A program made the position numbers and the translations under genes. This document shows, piece after piece, positions 40,917 through 48,872 of a stretch of 64,000 nucleotides of DNA (position 1 is the first letter of the stretch; each line of letters begins with the position of its first letter). The DNA is from Variovorax gossypii (lineage in GTDB: Bacteria; Pseudomonadota; Gammaproteobacteria; Burkholderiales; Burkholderiaceae_C): assembly GCF_003965815.1 (NCBI RefSeq), contig NZ_RXOE01000007.1:245758-309757 (forward strand). The letters are read 5' to 3'. The notes under the pieces were generated by a model. That model was not told the DNA's origin and searched no databases. It was given only the letters and a program-made list of their open reading frames with translations.

Positions 40917-41720
40917 TCAAATTCGTGCGCTGCTGTTGCCGCTCTTGCTGCTGCCGGCCAGCACGCGGCGGGCTTCGCCCAGCGTCACGCCTACTTCGCG
41001 CCGGAACACCGCGCCCAGGTGGCTCTGGCTGCAGAAACCGAGATCGTGCGCGATGCCGGCGAGGTCGGCGTCGCCATCGGCCAGCCGTTCCATGGCCGAG
41101 GCGAGGCGCAGGTGCTGGCGGTACTGGTGAAGGCTCAGGCCGGTCTCGTGGCGGAAGCTGCGCGCCAGGTGAAATGGCGAGCGGGAGACCGAGTCGGCGA
41201 GTTCGTGCAGCGAGAGCCGCGTGTCGCGATCGGCGGTTTCCGCGAGCAGCCGTCTGGCGCGCGCGACCGCGCCCGTCAGCGGCGACTGCCGCCGGGACGT
41301 TCCGAGTTCGTCGACCAGCGATGCGATGGCCACCGTGCCGCCATCGCCCGCACGCAGCCGATGCTGCGCCGCATGAACCCGGTACAGCGACCTCGGCGAG
41401 AGCAGGCAGAACGCGGGTGCCGCATCGTCGGCGCGACTCGGCCGGTGCCGGCTGACCACCAGACTGCGGCGGGTGGCGTGCGTTGCGGGGCGAAGCTGAT
41501 AGACCATGGCGTCGGCCAGGTGCATGGCGGTGAGCCCGTCGACTTGCCAGGTGCTGCCGCCCCAGCGCAGGTCGAGCATCGTGCGGCCGACGGGGAAGAT
41601 GATGCGGCGCGATTCCAGCGCGTAGGGGCCGCTCCAGCCGGGCTCTTCCTTCGCATGCGAGCGCAGGTGTTCCACCGTGAACTCGTGTCCGGCGTACAGG
41701 AGCGTGCGGTCGTGGGGCAT
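40917..41720 (-). CDS. AraC-family transcriptional regulator
   Basis: A 267-residue regulator with a variable N-terminal cupin-like domain (residues about 1-140, no family ligand motif seen) and a C-terminal double HTH (DTRLSLHELADSVSRSPFHL; LAGIAHDLGFCSQSHLGAVF; REVGVTLGEARRVL). In AraC proteins the N-terminal domain senses a ligand. Being directly upstream of the EamA exporter gene on the same strand suggests it controls export of that metabolite (inference). Confidence 0.92.
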   Translation of the reverse strand: MPHDRTLLYAGHEFTVEHLRSHAKEEPGWSGPYALESRRIIFPVGRTMLDLRWGGSTWQVDGLTAMHLADAMVYQLRPATHATRRSLVVSRHRPSRADDAAPAFCLLSPRSLYRVHAAQHRLRAGDGGTVAIASLVDELGTSRRQSPLTGAVARARRLLAETADRDTRLSLHELADSVSRSPFHLARSFRHETGLSLHQYRQHLRLASAMERLADGDADLAGIAHDLGFCSQSHLGAVFRREVGVTLGEARRVLAGSSKSGNSSARI

Positions 41721-41753
41721 GGCGGCATTCTGCGCGCGAGGGCCGCCAGCGGC

Positions 41754-42014
41754 CTATTTCTTGTTGTCGTCGCCCCAGCGCCAGCGAGGCGGCTCGCCCT
41801 TGAGCCAGCAGACCGCGACGAGCGCGAGGGTCGGAATCGCGAGGCCGAGGAAGAAGCGCAGCGGTTCGTGCCCGGGGTGAAGCGAATACACCGCCGTCAG
41901 CACCAGCGCGGCGTAGATGACGATCACTACCCAGCCTTGCCAGCGATTGGGAAGCCCCCAACCCCAGCCGTAGCGCTTGGCGGGAAACCAGTAGGGCTGT
42001 TGTCGTTTCTGCAT
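41754..42014 (-). CDS. Small membrane protein
   Basis: An 86-residue protein with two hydrophobic helices (GWVVIVIYAALVLTAVYSL and FFLGLAIPTLALVAVCWLKG) and Trp/Arg-rich ends (YWFPAKRYGWGWGLPNRW; GEPPRWRWGDDNKK). The latter is a pattern common in small Burkholderiales inner-membrane proteins of unknown function. AAGGAGAGACTCG before ATG 42014 decides the start against a longer in-frame reading. Confidence 0.8.
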   Translation of the reverse strand: MQKRQQPYWFPAKRYGWGWGLPNRWQGWVVIVIYAALVLTAVYSLHPGHEPLRFFLGLAIPTLALVAVCWLKGEPPRWRWGDDNKK

Positions 42015-42093
42015 CGAGTCTCTCCTTGCGGAACCCGGGCGGATTCTGTCCGCCTTGCCTGAAGAGATCCTGAGCGTCCGGGCGATGGCCGGC

Positions 42094-42888
42094 TCAGGCA
42101 AACGGAAACGGCCCTTCCATCGCCCCGATGTGGCTGACATGGCTCACCATGCCATGCGCTTCGCTCCACAAATGCAGCATGCAGCCCGGCCTGCCCATGT
42201 ACGACGCTGGTGCCGCGTCTTCGGCCAGCTGCAGCGCGATCTCGGTCGTGCTGCTCGGGCAGGCGCAAACAACAGTGCCGGCCCAGCGCCGAAGCATCGT
42301 GCGGTGCACGTGGCCGCACAGCACCAGCTCGATGTTGGGTGCGTCGCGCACGATGGTCTCGAGCGGTGCCGTGTCCATGTAGCGGTACGCGTCCATGTAG
42401 GGAATGCCGCTCGTGAAGGGCGGGTGATGCAGCATCAGCAGCGTCGGCTTCGTGCGCTCGGCCTCCAGCGTGCGCTGCAGCCATTCGAGGCCCCGCGCAT
42501 CGATGCCGCCGTGATGAAGCCCGGGAATGCACGAGTCCAGCGCCACGATGCGCACGGGATGGTCGTCGATGCAGTAGTGCAGCGCGCCTTCGGCCGGCAG
42601 GTAGGCGTGGTCCGCGAAGGCCGCGCGAAAGTTCTCGCGGCTGTCGTGGTTGCCGGGAATCACGAGATGCGGAATCTCCAGCTTCGCGAGCAGGCGTCGG
42701 GCCTGTGCATATTCATCGGGGTGGCCCTCGTCGACGAGGTCGCCAGTCAGCAGCACCAGGTCGGGCCGCCGGTCGAGCGCGTGCAGGTGGTCGATGGCTT
42801 CCTCGAACATTCGGTTCGAGTCGGCCACGCCCTGGTAGAGCTGGCCGGCAGGACGGATGTGCGGGTCGGAGATCTGCGCGATGAGCAT
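42094..42888 (-). CDS. GpdQ/CpdA-like metallophosphodiesterase
   Basis: A 264-residue class III phosphodiesterase. The five metal motifs are intact: QISDPHIR (D-x-H), GDLVDEG, PGNHDSREN, LMLHHPP and CGHVHR. The opening ISDPHIRPAGQLYQGV and the overall spacing match GpdQ-type glycerophosphodiesterases and CpdA-type cyclic-nucleotide phosphodiesterases. Sequence alone does not separate them. The neighbouring genes are a small membrane protein and a nitroreductase, so context does not help. Confidence 0.9.
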   Translation of the reverse strand: MLIAQISDPHIRPAGQLYQGVADSNRMFEEAIDHLHALDRRPDLVLLTGDLVDEGHPDEYAQARRLLAKLEIPHLVIPGNHDSRENFRAAFADHAYLPAEGALHYCIDDHPVRIVALDSCIPGLHHGGIDARGLEWLQRTLEAERTKPTLLMLHHPPFTSGIPYMDAYRYMDTAPLETIVRDAPNIELVLCGHVHRTMLRRWAGTVVCACPSSTTEIALQLAEDAAPASYMGRPGCMLHLWSEAHGMVSHVSHIGAMEGPFPFA

Positions 42889-42948
42889 GCGGTGAGGCCT
42901 GGTGTTGCTGTCGCCGCGAAGGCAAGCACGATCCGTTCCGCCGCGGGC

Positions 42949-43620
42949 TCAGATGCCGGTGAACTCCGCCACTTCCGACAACGGCGCGCGCTCGGTCACC
43001 AGTGCATCGAGCGGCCGGCTGCGGTCGGCATAGCCGATGGACATGCCTGTGAACAGCATGCGCTCGGGTGGCAGCGCGATGAAGCTGCCGATGGTCTGCG
43101 GATAGATCGCCCAGCATTCCTGCGGGCAGCTGTCGAGCCCTTCGGCGCGCAGCAGCAGCATCACGTTCTGCAGCACCATGCCGAGGTCGGACCACTGCGG
43201 CGGACCCATGCGTCGGTCGACGCTGCAAAAGAGCGCGAGCGGCGCGCCGAAGAACTGGTAGTTGCGAGCGAACCATTCGCGGCGCGCGGCCTTGTCCTCG
43301 CGCGGAATGCCCAGGCGCGCGTACATCGCCTCGCCCACTGCGAAGCGGCGGTCGCGGTAGGGCGCCACGAGTTCGCGCGGGTAGATGTCGTAGTCGCTGC
43401 CTTCGCCGGTGGGCGCCTCCTGCACGCGCGTGCGCATGATCGCCTTGAGCTCGGCGAGCTTTTCCCCGCCCACCACATGCAGGTGCCAGGGCTGCAGGTT
43501 GCCGCCGGAGGGTGCGCGCAGCGCCTGCTCGAGCACGCGACGGATGACGTCGCCGGGCACCGGCGTGTCGAGAAATTCGCGCACCGAGCGGCGGGTGGCG
43601 ATGGCGTCCTGAACGTTCAT
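42949..43620 (-). CDS. Nitroreductase family FMN protein
   Basis: A 223-residue nitroreductase-fold oxidoreductase that binds FMN and uses NAD(P)H. The N-terminal motif RRSVREFLDTPVPGDVIRRV with APSGGNLQPWHLHVVGG near residue 40 holds the FMN phosphate contacts, and DLGMVLQNVMLLLRAEGLDS is the core helix. The GLDSCPQECWAIYP segment occurs in several Burkholderiales relatives. Physiological substrate unknown. Divergent from the acyl-CoA ligase, with the palindromic operator in the 122-bp gap. Confidence 0.92.
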   Translation of the reverse strand: MNVQDAIATRRSVREFLDTPVPGDVIRRVLEQALRAPSGGNLQPWHLHVVGGEKLAELKAIMRTRVQEAPTGEGSDYDIYPRELVAPYRDRRFAVGEAMYARLGIPREDKAARREWFARNYQFFGAPLALFCSVDRRMGPPQWSDLGMVLQNVMLLLRAEGLDSCPQECWAIYPQTIGSFIALPPERMLFTGMSIGYADRSRPLDALVTERAPLSEVAEFTGI

Positions 43621-43672
43621 GCAAAAGTCCTCTTGGGGATCGATGCTAGGGGCAACCCTCGGATGGCCTCAA

Positions 43673-43688
43673 TCGTCCGTTCCGACGA
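43673..43688. promoter_or_regulatory. Palindromic operator, site 4 (TCGTC-N6-GACGA)
   Basis: TCGTC CGTTCC GACGA, flanked by A and TG, giving a 7-bp-arm palindrome in context. It lies 54 bp before the acyl-CoA ligase start and 52 bp before the divergent nitroreductase start. Fourth member of the set at 23268, 25713 and 34899. Confidence 0.7.
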
Positions 43689-43742
43689 TGCCGCGGAGCA
43701 TGGCCGCTGCCTAGCATCCGGCCAGCGTACAGGAGACAAGAC

Positions 43743-45383
43743 ATGTTCGGATTGATGCAAGACCGCCCGCTGCTGATCTCGTCGCTCATCGACTATGCGG
43801 CCACCTTCCATCCGCACGCGGAGATCGTGGGCCGCACGGTCGAAGGGCCGGTACATCGAACGAACTACGCCGAGGTCAGTCGCCGCGCGAAGCAGGTGGC
43901 CAATGCCTTGAAGACGCTGGGCATCGAGCCCGGCGACCGCGTGGGCACGCTCGCGTGGAACACCTGGCGGCACCTCGCGCTGTACTTCGGCGTGTCGGGT
44001 TCGGGCGCGGTGCTGCACACCGTGAACCCGCGGCTCTTTCCGGAGCAGATCGACTACATCGTCAACCATGCCGAAGACAAGGTGCTGTTCTTCGACACCA
44101 CCTTCGCGCCGCTGGTGGAGAAGCTCGCGCCCGGCCTGAAGTCGGTGCGCGCCTTCATCGCGATGACCGATCGCGCGCACATGCCGGCCATCGACGTGCC
44201 CAACCTGCTGTGCTTCGACGAGCTCGTCGGCTCGCAGAGCGCCGACTACGACTGGCCCGAGTTCGACGAGCGCACCGCCTCGTCGCTTTGCTACACGTCG
44301 GGCACCACGGGCAATCCGAAGGGCGTGCTGTATTCGCATCGCTCCACCGTGCTGCATTCGCTGATGGAATGCGCGCCCGACACCTTCGGCGTCAACTCGC
44401 AGATGACGCTGCTGCTCGCGGTGCCCATGTTCCACGCCAACGCATGGGGCATGCCGTATGCGGCGGCGATGACCGGCATGAAGCTGGTCATGCCCGGCCC
44501 GCACATGGACGGCCAGAGCCTCTACGAGCTGATGCGCGACGAGAAGGTCGGCTTCTCGCAGGCCGTGCCCACCATCTGGCTGATGCTGTTCCAGTACTTC
44601 GATGCGCATCCCGAGATCGACACGCGCGCCATCGGCCTCAAGCGCATCGGCGTGGGCGGCGCGGCCACGCCGCGCAGCATGATCGAGCGCTTCGAGCGCG
44701 ACTTCGGCGCCGACTTCGTGCAGGGCTGGGGCATGACCGAGACCAGCCCCATCGGCGTGATCGGCAACCTGCTGCCCAAGCACCTGTCGATGCCGAAGGA
44801 AGAACAGACGCGCGTGAAGATGCGCCAGGGCCGCGGCGTATGGGGCGTGGAGCTGAAGATCGTCGGCGAGGACGGCCAGCGCCTGCCGCACGACGGCAAG
44901 GCCTTCGGCCACCTGCACGTGCGTGGTCCGTGGATCGCGAGTGGTTACTTCAAGAGCGAGGGCGGCCCGGTGCTCGATGCGGAAGGTTTCTTTCCGACGG
45001 GCGACGTCGCCAACATCGACGAGGACGGCTACGTGCAGCTGGTCGATCGCGCGAAGGACGTCATCAAGTCGGGCGGCGAGTGGATCTCGTCCATCGACCT
45101 CGAGAACGCGGCGAGCCTGCACCCTGCGGTGGCCGAAGCGGCGGTGATCGGCATCGCGCATCCGAAGTGGCAGGAGCGTCCGCTGCTCATCGTGGTCAAG
45201 CGTGCGGGCATGGAAGCCACGCGCGAGGAACTGCTCACATTCCTCGCGGAGCGCGTCGTGAAATGGTGGCTACCGGAAGACGTGGTCTTCGTCGACAGCC
45301 TGCCGCATACAGCCACCGGAAAACTGCTGAAGACAAAGCTGCGCGAACAGTTCAAAGGTTACGTTGCGACGACATCTCTTTGA
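43743..45383 (+). CDS. Long-chain fatty-acyl-CoA ligase family protein
   Basis: A 546-residue AMP-forming ligase. SLCYTSGTTGNPKGVLYSHR (P-loop) near residue 180, GWGMTETSPIG (A5), GFFPTGDVANID (A7), RAKDVIKSGGEWISSIDLE (hinge) and PHTATGKLLKTKLR with the catalytic Lys at the C-terminus. The VNPRLFPEQIDYIVNHAED segment is typical of FadD-like medium/long-chain ligases related to AlkK. TACAGGAGACAAGAC precedes the ATG. Single-gene unit with the shared operator upstream, probably co-regulated with the two beta-oxidation operons. Confidence 0.95.
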   Translation: MFGLMQDRPLLISSLIDYAATFHPHAEIVGRTVEGPVHRTNYAEVSRRAKQVANALKTLGIEPGDRVGTLAWNTWRHLALYFGVSGSGAVLHTVNPRLFPEQIDYIVNHAEDKVLFFDTTFAPLVEKLAPGLKSVRAFIAMTDRAHMPAIDVPNLLCFDELVGSQSADYDWPEFDERTASSLCYTSGTTGNPKGVLYSHRSTVLHSLMECAPDTFGVNSQMTLLLAVPMFHANAWGMPYAAAMTGMKLVMPGPHMDGQSLYELMRDEKVGFSQAVPTIWLMLFQYFDAHPEIDTRAIGLKRIGVGGAATPRSMIERFERDFGADFVQGWGMTETSPIGVIGNLLPKHLSMPKEEQTRVKMRQGRGVWGVELKIVGEDGQRLPHDGKAFGHLHVRGPWIASGYFKSEGGPVLDAEGFFPTGDVANIDEDGYVQLVDRAKDVIKSGGEWISSIDLENAASLHPAVAEAAVIGIAHPKWQERPLLIVVKRAGMEATREELLTFLAERVVKWWLPEDVVFVDSLPHTATGKLLKTKLREQFKGYVATTSL

Positions 45384-45569
45384 CAGTTCAGTGACTTGTT
45401 CGAATTTTCTGTGGACAACTCTGTGAGTTGTGGGTGGAGGTAGGGAGGCAGAGCTAGAACTGGCGTGGCTTCCCACCACGTTGCCTGTTGAATAGGCAGT
45501 GGCTCGCGCAGCATGGAAGCGGTCGCAAATGTATACACGCGCGGCCTGACACAGGCCCGTCGCCGTCGA

Positions 45570-45598
45570 TTGACGGGGTTAGAACGGACGGCTACATT
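45570..45598 (+). promoter_or_regulatory. P4 PLE-like promoter of orphan immunity module
   Basis: TTGACG, 17-bp spacer, TACATT. The same -35 and -10 hexamers occur in front of the second module at 50156-50185. Predicted start point about 45605, some 25 bases before the first target sequence. Confidence 0.72.
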
Positions 45599-45629
45599 CC
45601 AGACCGCTTCGCGACCAGCGAGGCCGGGT

Positions 45630-45650
45630 TTGACAGCCTGAAAGAACCGC
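45630..45650 (+). promoter_or_regulatory. seqA-like antisense target, module 1
   Basis: TTGACAG (45630-45636) and GAACCGC (45644-45650). Both are reverse complements of segments of the CI-like RNA at 45765-45771 and 45753-45759, in the order needed for one antiparallel duplex. Confidence 0.75.
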
Positions 45651-45654
45651 GGTG

Positions 45655-45687
45655 AAAGCCGCATACCGCATTTGGTTTGCGGCTTTT
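45655..45687 (+). terminator. Intrinsic terminator in leader, module 1
   Basis: Stem AAAGCCGCA/TGCGGCTTT with a 14-base loop, ending in TTTT. Lies between seqA and the CI-like RNA, where P4-type systems need premature termination. A matching hairpin occupies the same place in module 2. Confidence 0.65.
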
Positions 45688-45709
45688 GCCATTCCGGCTT
45701 CCCTTTTCA

Positions 45710-45786
45710 GGCGGCTCGGATGGGAGGGCTCGCGCCCTGCCGGTTTCGCCTAGCGGTTCCCGGTCTGTCAACCTGTTCGAGCCGCC
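45710..45786 (+). ncRNA. P4 CI-like (C4-type) antisense immunity RNA, orphan module
   Basis: A 77-nt core closed by GGCGGCTCG/CGAGCCGCC. It contains an internal hairpin (AGGGC-TCGC-GCCCT) and the antisense segment seqB (GCGGTTC, CCGGT, CTGTCAA at 45753-45771). Size, closing stem, GGTCTG.CAACC-like text and flanking targets match the phage P4 CI RNA/C4 RNA family as I know it. Such RNAs pair with leader targets and stop transcription of the replication operon. Here the leader serves only one small ORF and no satellite genes follow. Confidence 0.75.
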
Positions 45787-45794
45787 GCCTTCGT

Positions 45795-45832
45795 TTGACA
45801 GCGGATGCGACGGTTGCAGCAAAGCTGAACCG
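45795..45832 (+). promoter_or_regulatory. seqC-like antisense target, module 1
   Basis: TTGACAG (45795-45801) and GAACCG (45827-45832), again complementary to the two halves of seqB. The second half ends four bases before the GGGAGGG ribosome-binding site of the ORF at 45848. Confidence 0.73.
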
Positions 45833-45847
45833 ACAGGGAGGGCCAAC

Positions 45848-46162
45848 ATGGCCGATTCATCATCAAGTACCGCGCAGACAACCGGCGCGGAGTTCAAGCC
45901 GTTCGCCTGGAATCCCGTTCACGGGCTCGATCACGAGGAACGACGGCGAGCCTTGTTCCTCAACGACGCGCGCGACGTGATCGACGGCGCGCACACGCTG
46001 ATGCAGCTGCTCGCATGGGACGAAGGGCGCCGCGATGCAACGCAGCCCTTGCTCGACGATGCTCATCGCGCGTCGATCCAGCGCCTGCTGATCGCTTCGC
46101 TGGGCATGCTGCACGCCGGCATCGAAGGGCAGTGCGAAGCGCTCGACGTTGCGCGGATGTAG
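45848..46162 (+). CDS. Small ORF downstream of CI-like RNA, orphan module
   Basis: A 104-residue protein whose ATG follows GGGAGGGCCAAC. It is a clear paralog of the ORF at 50431-50793: both start MADSS, then have (E/Q)FKPF(A/E)W, FLNDARDV, a G-x-H-x-L-x-QLL-x-WDE repeat of positions, and end in a helix with LG-L-x(3)-IE-x-QC. Predicted all-helical, soluble, no known domain, though it loosely recalls the short helical DUF3077-type proteins of proteobacterial satellites. Retention of an intact frame and good ribosome site in an otherwise stripped module suggests it is still made. Confidence 0.75.
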   Translation: MADSSSSTAQTTGAEFKPFAWNPVHGLDHEERRRALFLNDARDVIDGAHTLMQLLAWDEGRRDATQPLLDDAHRASIQRLLIASLGMLHAGIEGQCEALDVARM

Positions 46163-46225
46163 GCGCGCGGCGCGCAACCGGCCGGGTCTTGGGCCCGGCT
46201 CATCGAAATTCCGGATGCCGCGAAA

Positions 46226-46765
46226 TCACTTGGTTGCGCCGCGCGCGAGCTGCGCGCGCCCGAACGGCGTGATGCGCTTGATCACCGCCAGCTCCTGCGG
46301 CTCGCCGCCGGCGTCCTTCCATGCCAACGCGGGGCTGATGACCGCATCGACGAAGCCGGCCTGCTTGAGTGCCTCGATGCAGCCGATCTCCTGCCGGTCT
46401 TCCACGCGAAGGGGGAAGGCCGAACGTTCTATGGCGCGCAGGTAGTCGAGCGGCTCGAGGTTCTTCGCCTTCGATGCTTTCCTCGATGACGCGTCGATGC
46501 CGTCGCGGCCGCGCAGCCGGTCGATCTCGGCGTGCCCCTCCTCGGTGATGCAGACCACCAGCGCGGCCTGCGCCAGCCTGTAGCTGCCGTGCCCGGTGTC
46601 GTAGGCCGGGTCGATGGAGGCCTCGATGAGGCCGGTTGCCTTCAGGACGGAGACACGTCGCACGTCCGGCGCGTCGGTCACGTGCATCGGCAGGCGAGCG
46701 TGCTCCAGATGGAGGAGGTAACTGAGCGGCACCGAAAAACCCCTGTGTGCACCTCCCTCGGCCAT
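46226..46765 (-). CDS. Hypothetical protein
   Basis: A 179-residue protein I do not recognise. It carries two related halves: residues about 27-85 (DAPDVRRVSVLKATGLIEAS, then GSYRLAQAALVVCITEEGHA) and about 110-175 (EDRQEIGCIEALKQAGFVDA, then LAVIKRITPFGRAQLARG). Each half looks like a helix-turn followed by a winged-helix-like strand pair ending in a glycine turn, so an internally duplicated small domain is likely. The start is uncertain: ATG 46765 has no ribosome site, whereas GTG 46732 (giving VPLSYLLHLEH) follows CAGGGG. Convergent with the orphan immunity module. Confidence 0.7.
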   Translation of the reverse strand: MAEGGAHRGFSVPLSYLLHLEHARLPMHVTDAPDVRRVSVLKATGLIEASIDPAYDTGHGSYRLAQAALVVCITEEGHAEIDRLRGRDGIDASSRKASKAKNLEPLDYLRAIERSAFPLRVEDRQEIGCIEALKQAGFVDAVISPALAWKDAGGEPQELAVIKRITPFGRAQLARGATK

Positions 46766-47010
46766 CGATGCCGCGCAGAGCTACCCAGCCGGAGCCGGAA
46801 CGGCGAGAACGCCTTCCGGCTTCCTGGACAACTCATGAGCCCCGGTGCGATCCGTTCCATGAACGGGCCGGCCGGGGAGGGGATGAATTGTGAATGTTTG
46901 TCAACAATTCTTGTGGGTCCGGGGGACCGGCGCCATCACCGAAACAGGGTATTTCCTCCGGCCAGTTTCCGCAGCGCAGGGGCTGGCCGGGTCGGCCGCT
47001 CGGTGGCCGC

Positions 47011-47490
47011 TCAGTGCTTGTGGCCGCCGTGCCCCGCAGGCTGGGCCGACGCATTCAGCGCCCGCACCGGCGCCTTCACCTCGAGCGACTCGCGCTTGCC
47101 GTCCTTGCCTTCGAACACGAGCGTGAGCGGCACGGTGTCGCCTTCCTTCACCTGCTGCTTGAGGTCGAGCAGCATCACGTGATAGCCGCCCGGCTTGAGC
47201 TCGACGGTCTTGCCGGCGGGCAGCTCCAGCGTGGGGACCTGGCGCATGCGCATCACGTTGTCCTGCATGGCCATCTCGTGCACTTCGACCAGCGGGGTGA
47301 TCGGCGAGCTCGCCGAGACCAGCTTCGTGTCCTTCGCGGCGCTGAGCTGCATGAATGCGCCGGTGGCCTTCTGCTGGGGCACGGTGGCGCGCACCCATGC
47401 GTCCTTGACGGTGACCTGTGCGCTCGCTGCGTGCGCGGTGAGCAAGGCGGCGCTGGTGATGGCGAGGATGTGTGCGATACGGTTTTTCAT
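47011..47490 (-). CDS. PCu(A)C-type periplasmic copper chaperone
   Basis: A 159-residue periplasmic Cu(I) chaperone delivering copper to the Cu(A) site of cytochrome c oxidase. The signal peptide ends at TAHAASA. The copper-site motif H-M-x10-M-x21-H-x-M appears as VHEMAMQDNVMRMRQ followed by PGGYHVMLLDL. A His-rich tail (GHGGHKH) is added. Follows the SCO gene by 33 bp on the same strand; together they form a Cu(A)-assembly operon. Confidence 0.94.
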   Translation of the reverse strand: MKNRIAHILAITSAALLTAHAASAQVTVKDAWVRATVPQQKATGAFMQLSAAKDTKLVSASSPITPLVEVHEMAMQDNVMRMRQVPTLELPAGKTVELKPGGYHVMLLDLKQQVKEGDTVPLTLVFEGKDGKRESLEVKAPVRALNASAQPAGHGGHKH

Positions 47491-47523
47491 GAATGGAATC
47501 TCCTTGGGTTGGAATGATGAGGC

Positions 47524-48135
47524 TCAGGCGGACTGCAGGATCTTGCGGAGGTCTTCGGCGCATTCCTGCGCGCTCTGTTCGTGGCGCAGAACGATGCGGA
47601 TCCTGCCCTTGGGGTCGAACACATAGCTGAAGGCCGAATGGTCCATGGTGTACGAGGAGCCGGTGGGCACCTTCCTGTAGAACACCTTGAAGTCCTTCGC
47701 CGTCTCGCTGGTTCGCTGCATGTCGCCGTAGAGGCCGATGAAGCTCGGGTCGAAGGCCTGCGTGTAGGCCTTGAGCACGACGGGCGAATCGCGCTCGGGG
47801 TCGACGGTGACGAAGATCACCTGCAGGCGCTCGCCGTCCGCGCCGAGCATCTTCCTGATCTCGGCCGCGCGCACGAGCGCGGTGGGGCACACGTCGGGGC
47901 ACTGGGTGAAGCCGAAGAACATCATCACGGCCTTGCCCTTGAAGTCGGCCAGCGTGCGTTCGCGGCCGTCCGCGTCGGTCAGGCGGAAGTCCTTCGCGTA
48001 GTTGGCGCCGGTGATGTCCACGCCGTTGAAGCTGGCGGGCAGCACCTTGTCGCAGGCCGCGAGTGCCGAGAGCGCCGCGAGGCTGCCGCCGGACAGCAGC
48101 AGGCGGCGCCGCGTTGGATGGGGAATGCGGTTCAT
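47524..48135 (-). CDS. SCO1/SenC family copper-binding protein
   Basis: A 203-residue thioredoxin-fold protein for copper delivery and thiol redox in cytochrome oxidase assembly. It has an N-terminal twin-arginine-like/lipobox region (RRRLLLSGGSLAALSALAAC), so it is probably a lipoprotein. Copper ligands are present: FTQCPDVCPT (C-x3-C) and the distal His in TMDHSAF. ATG 48135 starts MNRIPHPT; the longer reading upstream is rejected. Between DUF2946 and PCu(A)C genes. Confidence 0.94.
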   Translation of the reverse strand: MNRIPHPTRRRLLLSGGSLAALSALAACDKVLPASFNGVDITGANYAKDFRLTDADGRERTLADFKGKAVMMFFGFTQCPDVCPTALVRAAEIRKMLGADGERLQVIFVTVDPERDSPVVLKAYTQAFDPSFIGLYGDMQRTSETAKDFKVFYRKVPTGSSYTMDHSAFSYVFDPKGRIRIVLRHEQSAQECAEDLRKILQSA

Positions 48136-48263
48136 CTGAGGAAATCTCTCTTTCCGGCACCGCTGCACGCGGGTGCCGATTCGTTGCTGCAGGAACGCAC
48201 GCTGCGGGCGGGCCTCGCCTTGAGGCCGCATGCATCACGCGCGCGGGAGCTGAGGAAGAAGCG

Positions 48264-48668
48264 TCAGATGAACGCGGGAGGCCCGCGTGCCGGCAGGGGC
48301 GCGGCGTGGGCCGCCGCGACGTGCGCGGATGGAATCGACTGGACCGCGCGCGCCATCGGCACGGGCACCGGCAGTTCGACGGCGGGCGTCGTCGCGGGCG
48401 GGGCCGCGTTGAGCACGCACAGCGGGCAGTCCATGTGGCCCGCGCCCAGTTCCTGCGCGCCATCGTCGGTGTGAACGATGGCCTTCACCGAACCGGCGTT
48501 CGAGCAGACCAGCTCCACCGTCTGCGGATGCACGAGCGGCGACGCGACGGCCACGCCGAGCGACAGCGCGAACCACAGCAGCACCCAGCGGATCAGGCCC
48601 GTGCCCGGACGCCGCAGGCCGGCGCGGAGTGCAGGCCTTTTCAGGGGGGCGTGGGAGGGCGGGAGCAT
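48264..48668 (-). CDS. DUF2946-like membrane-anchored protein
   Basis: A 134-residue protein with one hydrophobic segment (WVLLWFALSLGVAVASPLV) and a periplasmic part containing VELVCSNAGSVKAIVHTDDG and GHMDCPLCVL, the Cys/His pattern of DUF2946 proteins that sit beside copper genes. Probably periplasmic copper handling, inferred from the metal-like residues and the SCO/PCu(A)C neighbours 128 bp downstream. The terminator at 48715 lies upstream of it, separating it from the integrase. Confidence 0.72.
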   Translation of the reverse strand: MLPPSHAPLKRPALRAGLRRPGTGLIRWVLLWFALSLGVAVASPLVHPQTVELVCSNAGSVKAIVHTDDGAQELGAGHMDCPLCVLNAAPPATTPAVELPVPVPMARAVQSIPSAHVAAAHAAPLPARGPPAFI

Positions 48669-48714
48669 CGGCTGGAATTATCGACCAGCCCTTGCCGGGC
48701 TCGGCGCGGCAAAG

Positions 48715-48753
48715 AAAAAAGCCTTGCAAGTCGTTGACCTGCAAGGCTTTTTT
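48715..48753. terminator. Strong bidirectional terminator at element boundary
   Basis: Perfect 14-bp stem AAAAAAGCCTTGCA/TGCAAGGCTTTTTT with an 11-base loop, A-run and T-run on both sides. It lies between divergent chromosomal copper genes and the integrase, 120 bp before the integrase start. Integrative elements with P4-type integrases often join the chromosome within such short conserved structures, so it may be the left junction; no second copy was seen in the window. Confidence 0.75.
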
Positions 48754-48872
48754 GGTTTTGTTGGTGGCTCTTCACTGGATCGAAAGATCCTTTGAAAGCC
48801 GCGCCAATACTAGATATTTGTTCGGGTGCGACCTTGAGTTCCTGCAACACTTACTGCACCTGAAAAACTGTT

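Noticed and set aside
46885..46910. Inverted repeat GAATTGT/ACAATTC with 12-base spacer in the 245-bp gap after the PCu(A)C gene
   Set aside because: Seven-base arms and long spacer; single occurrence, no clear promoter. The rest of the gap shows nothing.
45384..48870. Search for a second integrase, att repeats or a tRNA gene around the orphan immunity module
   Set aside because: None found, so the module is reported as orphan rather than as a second element.
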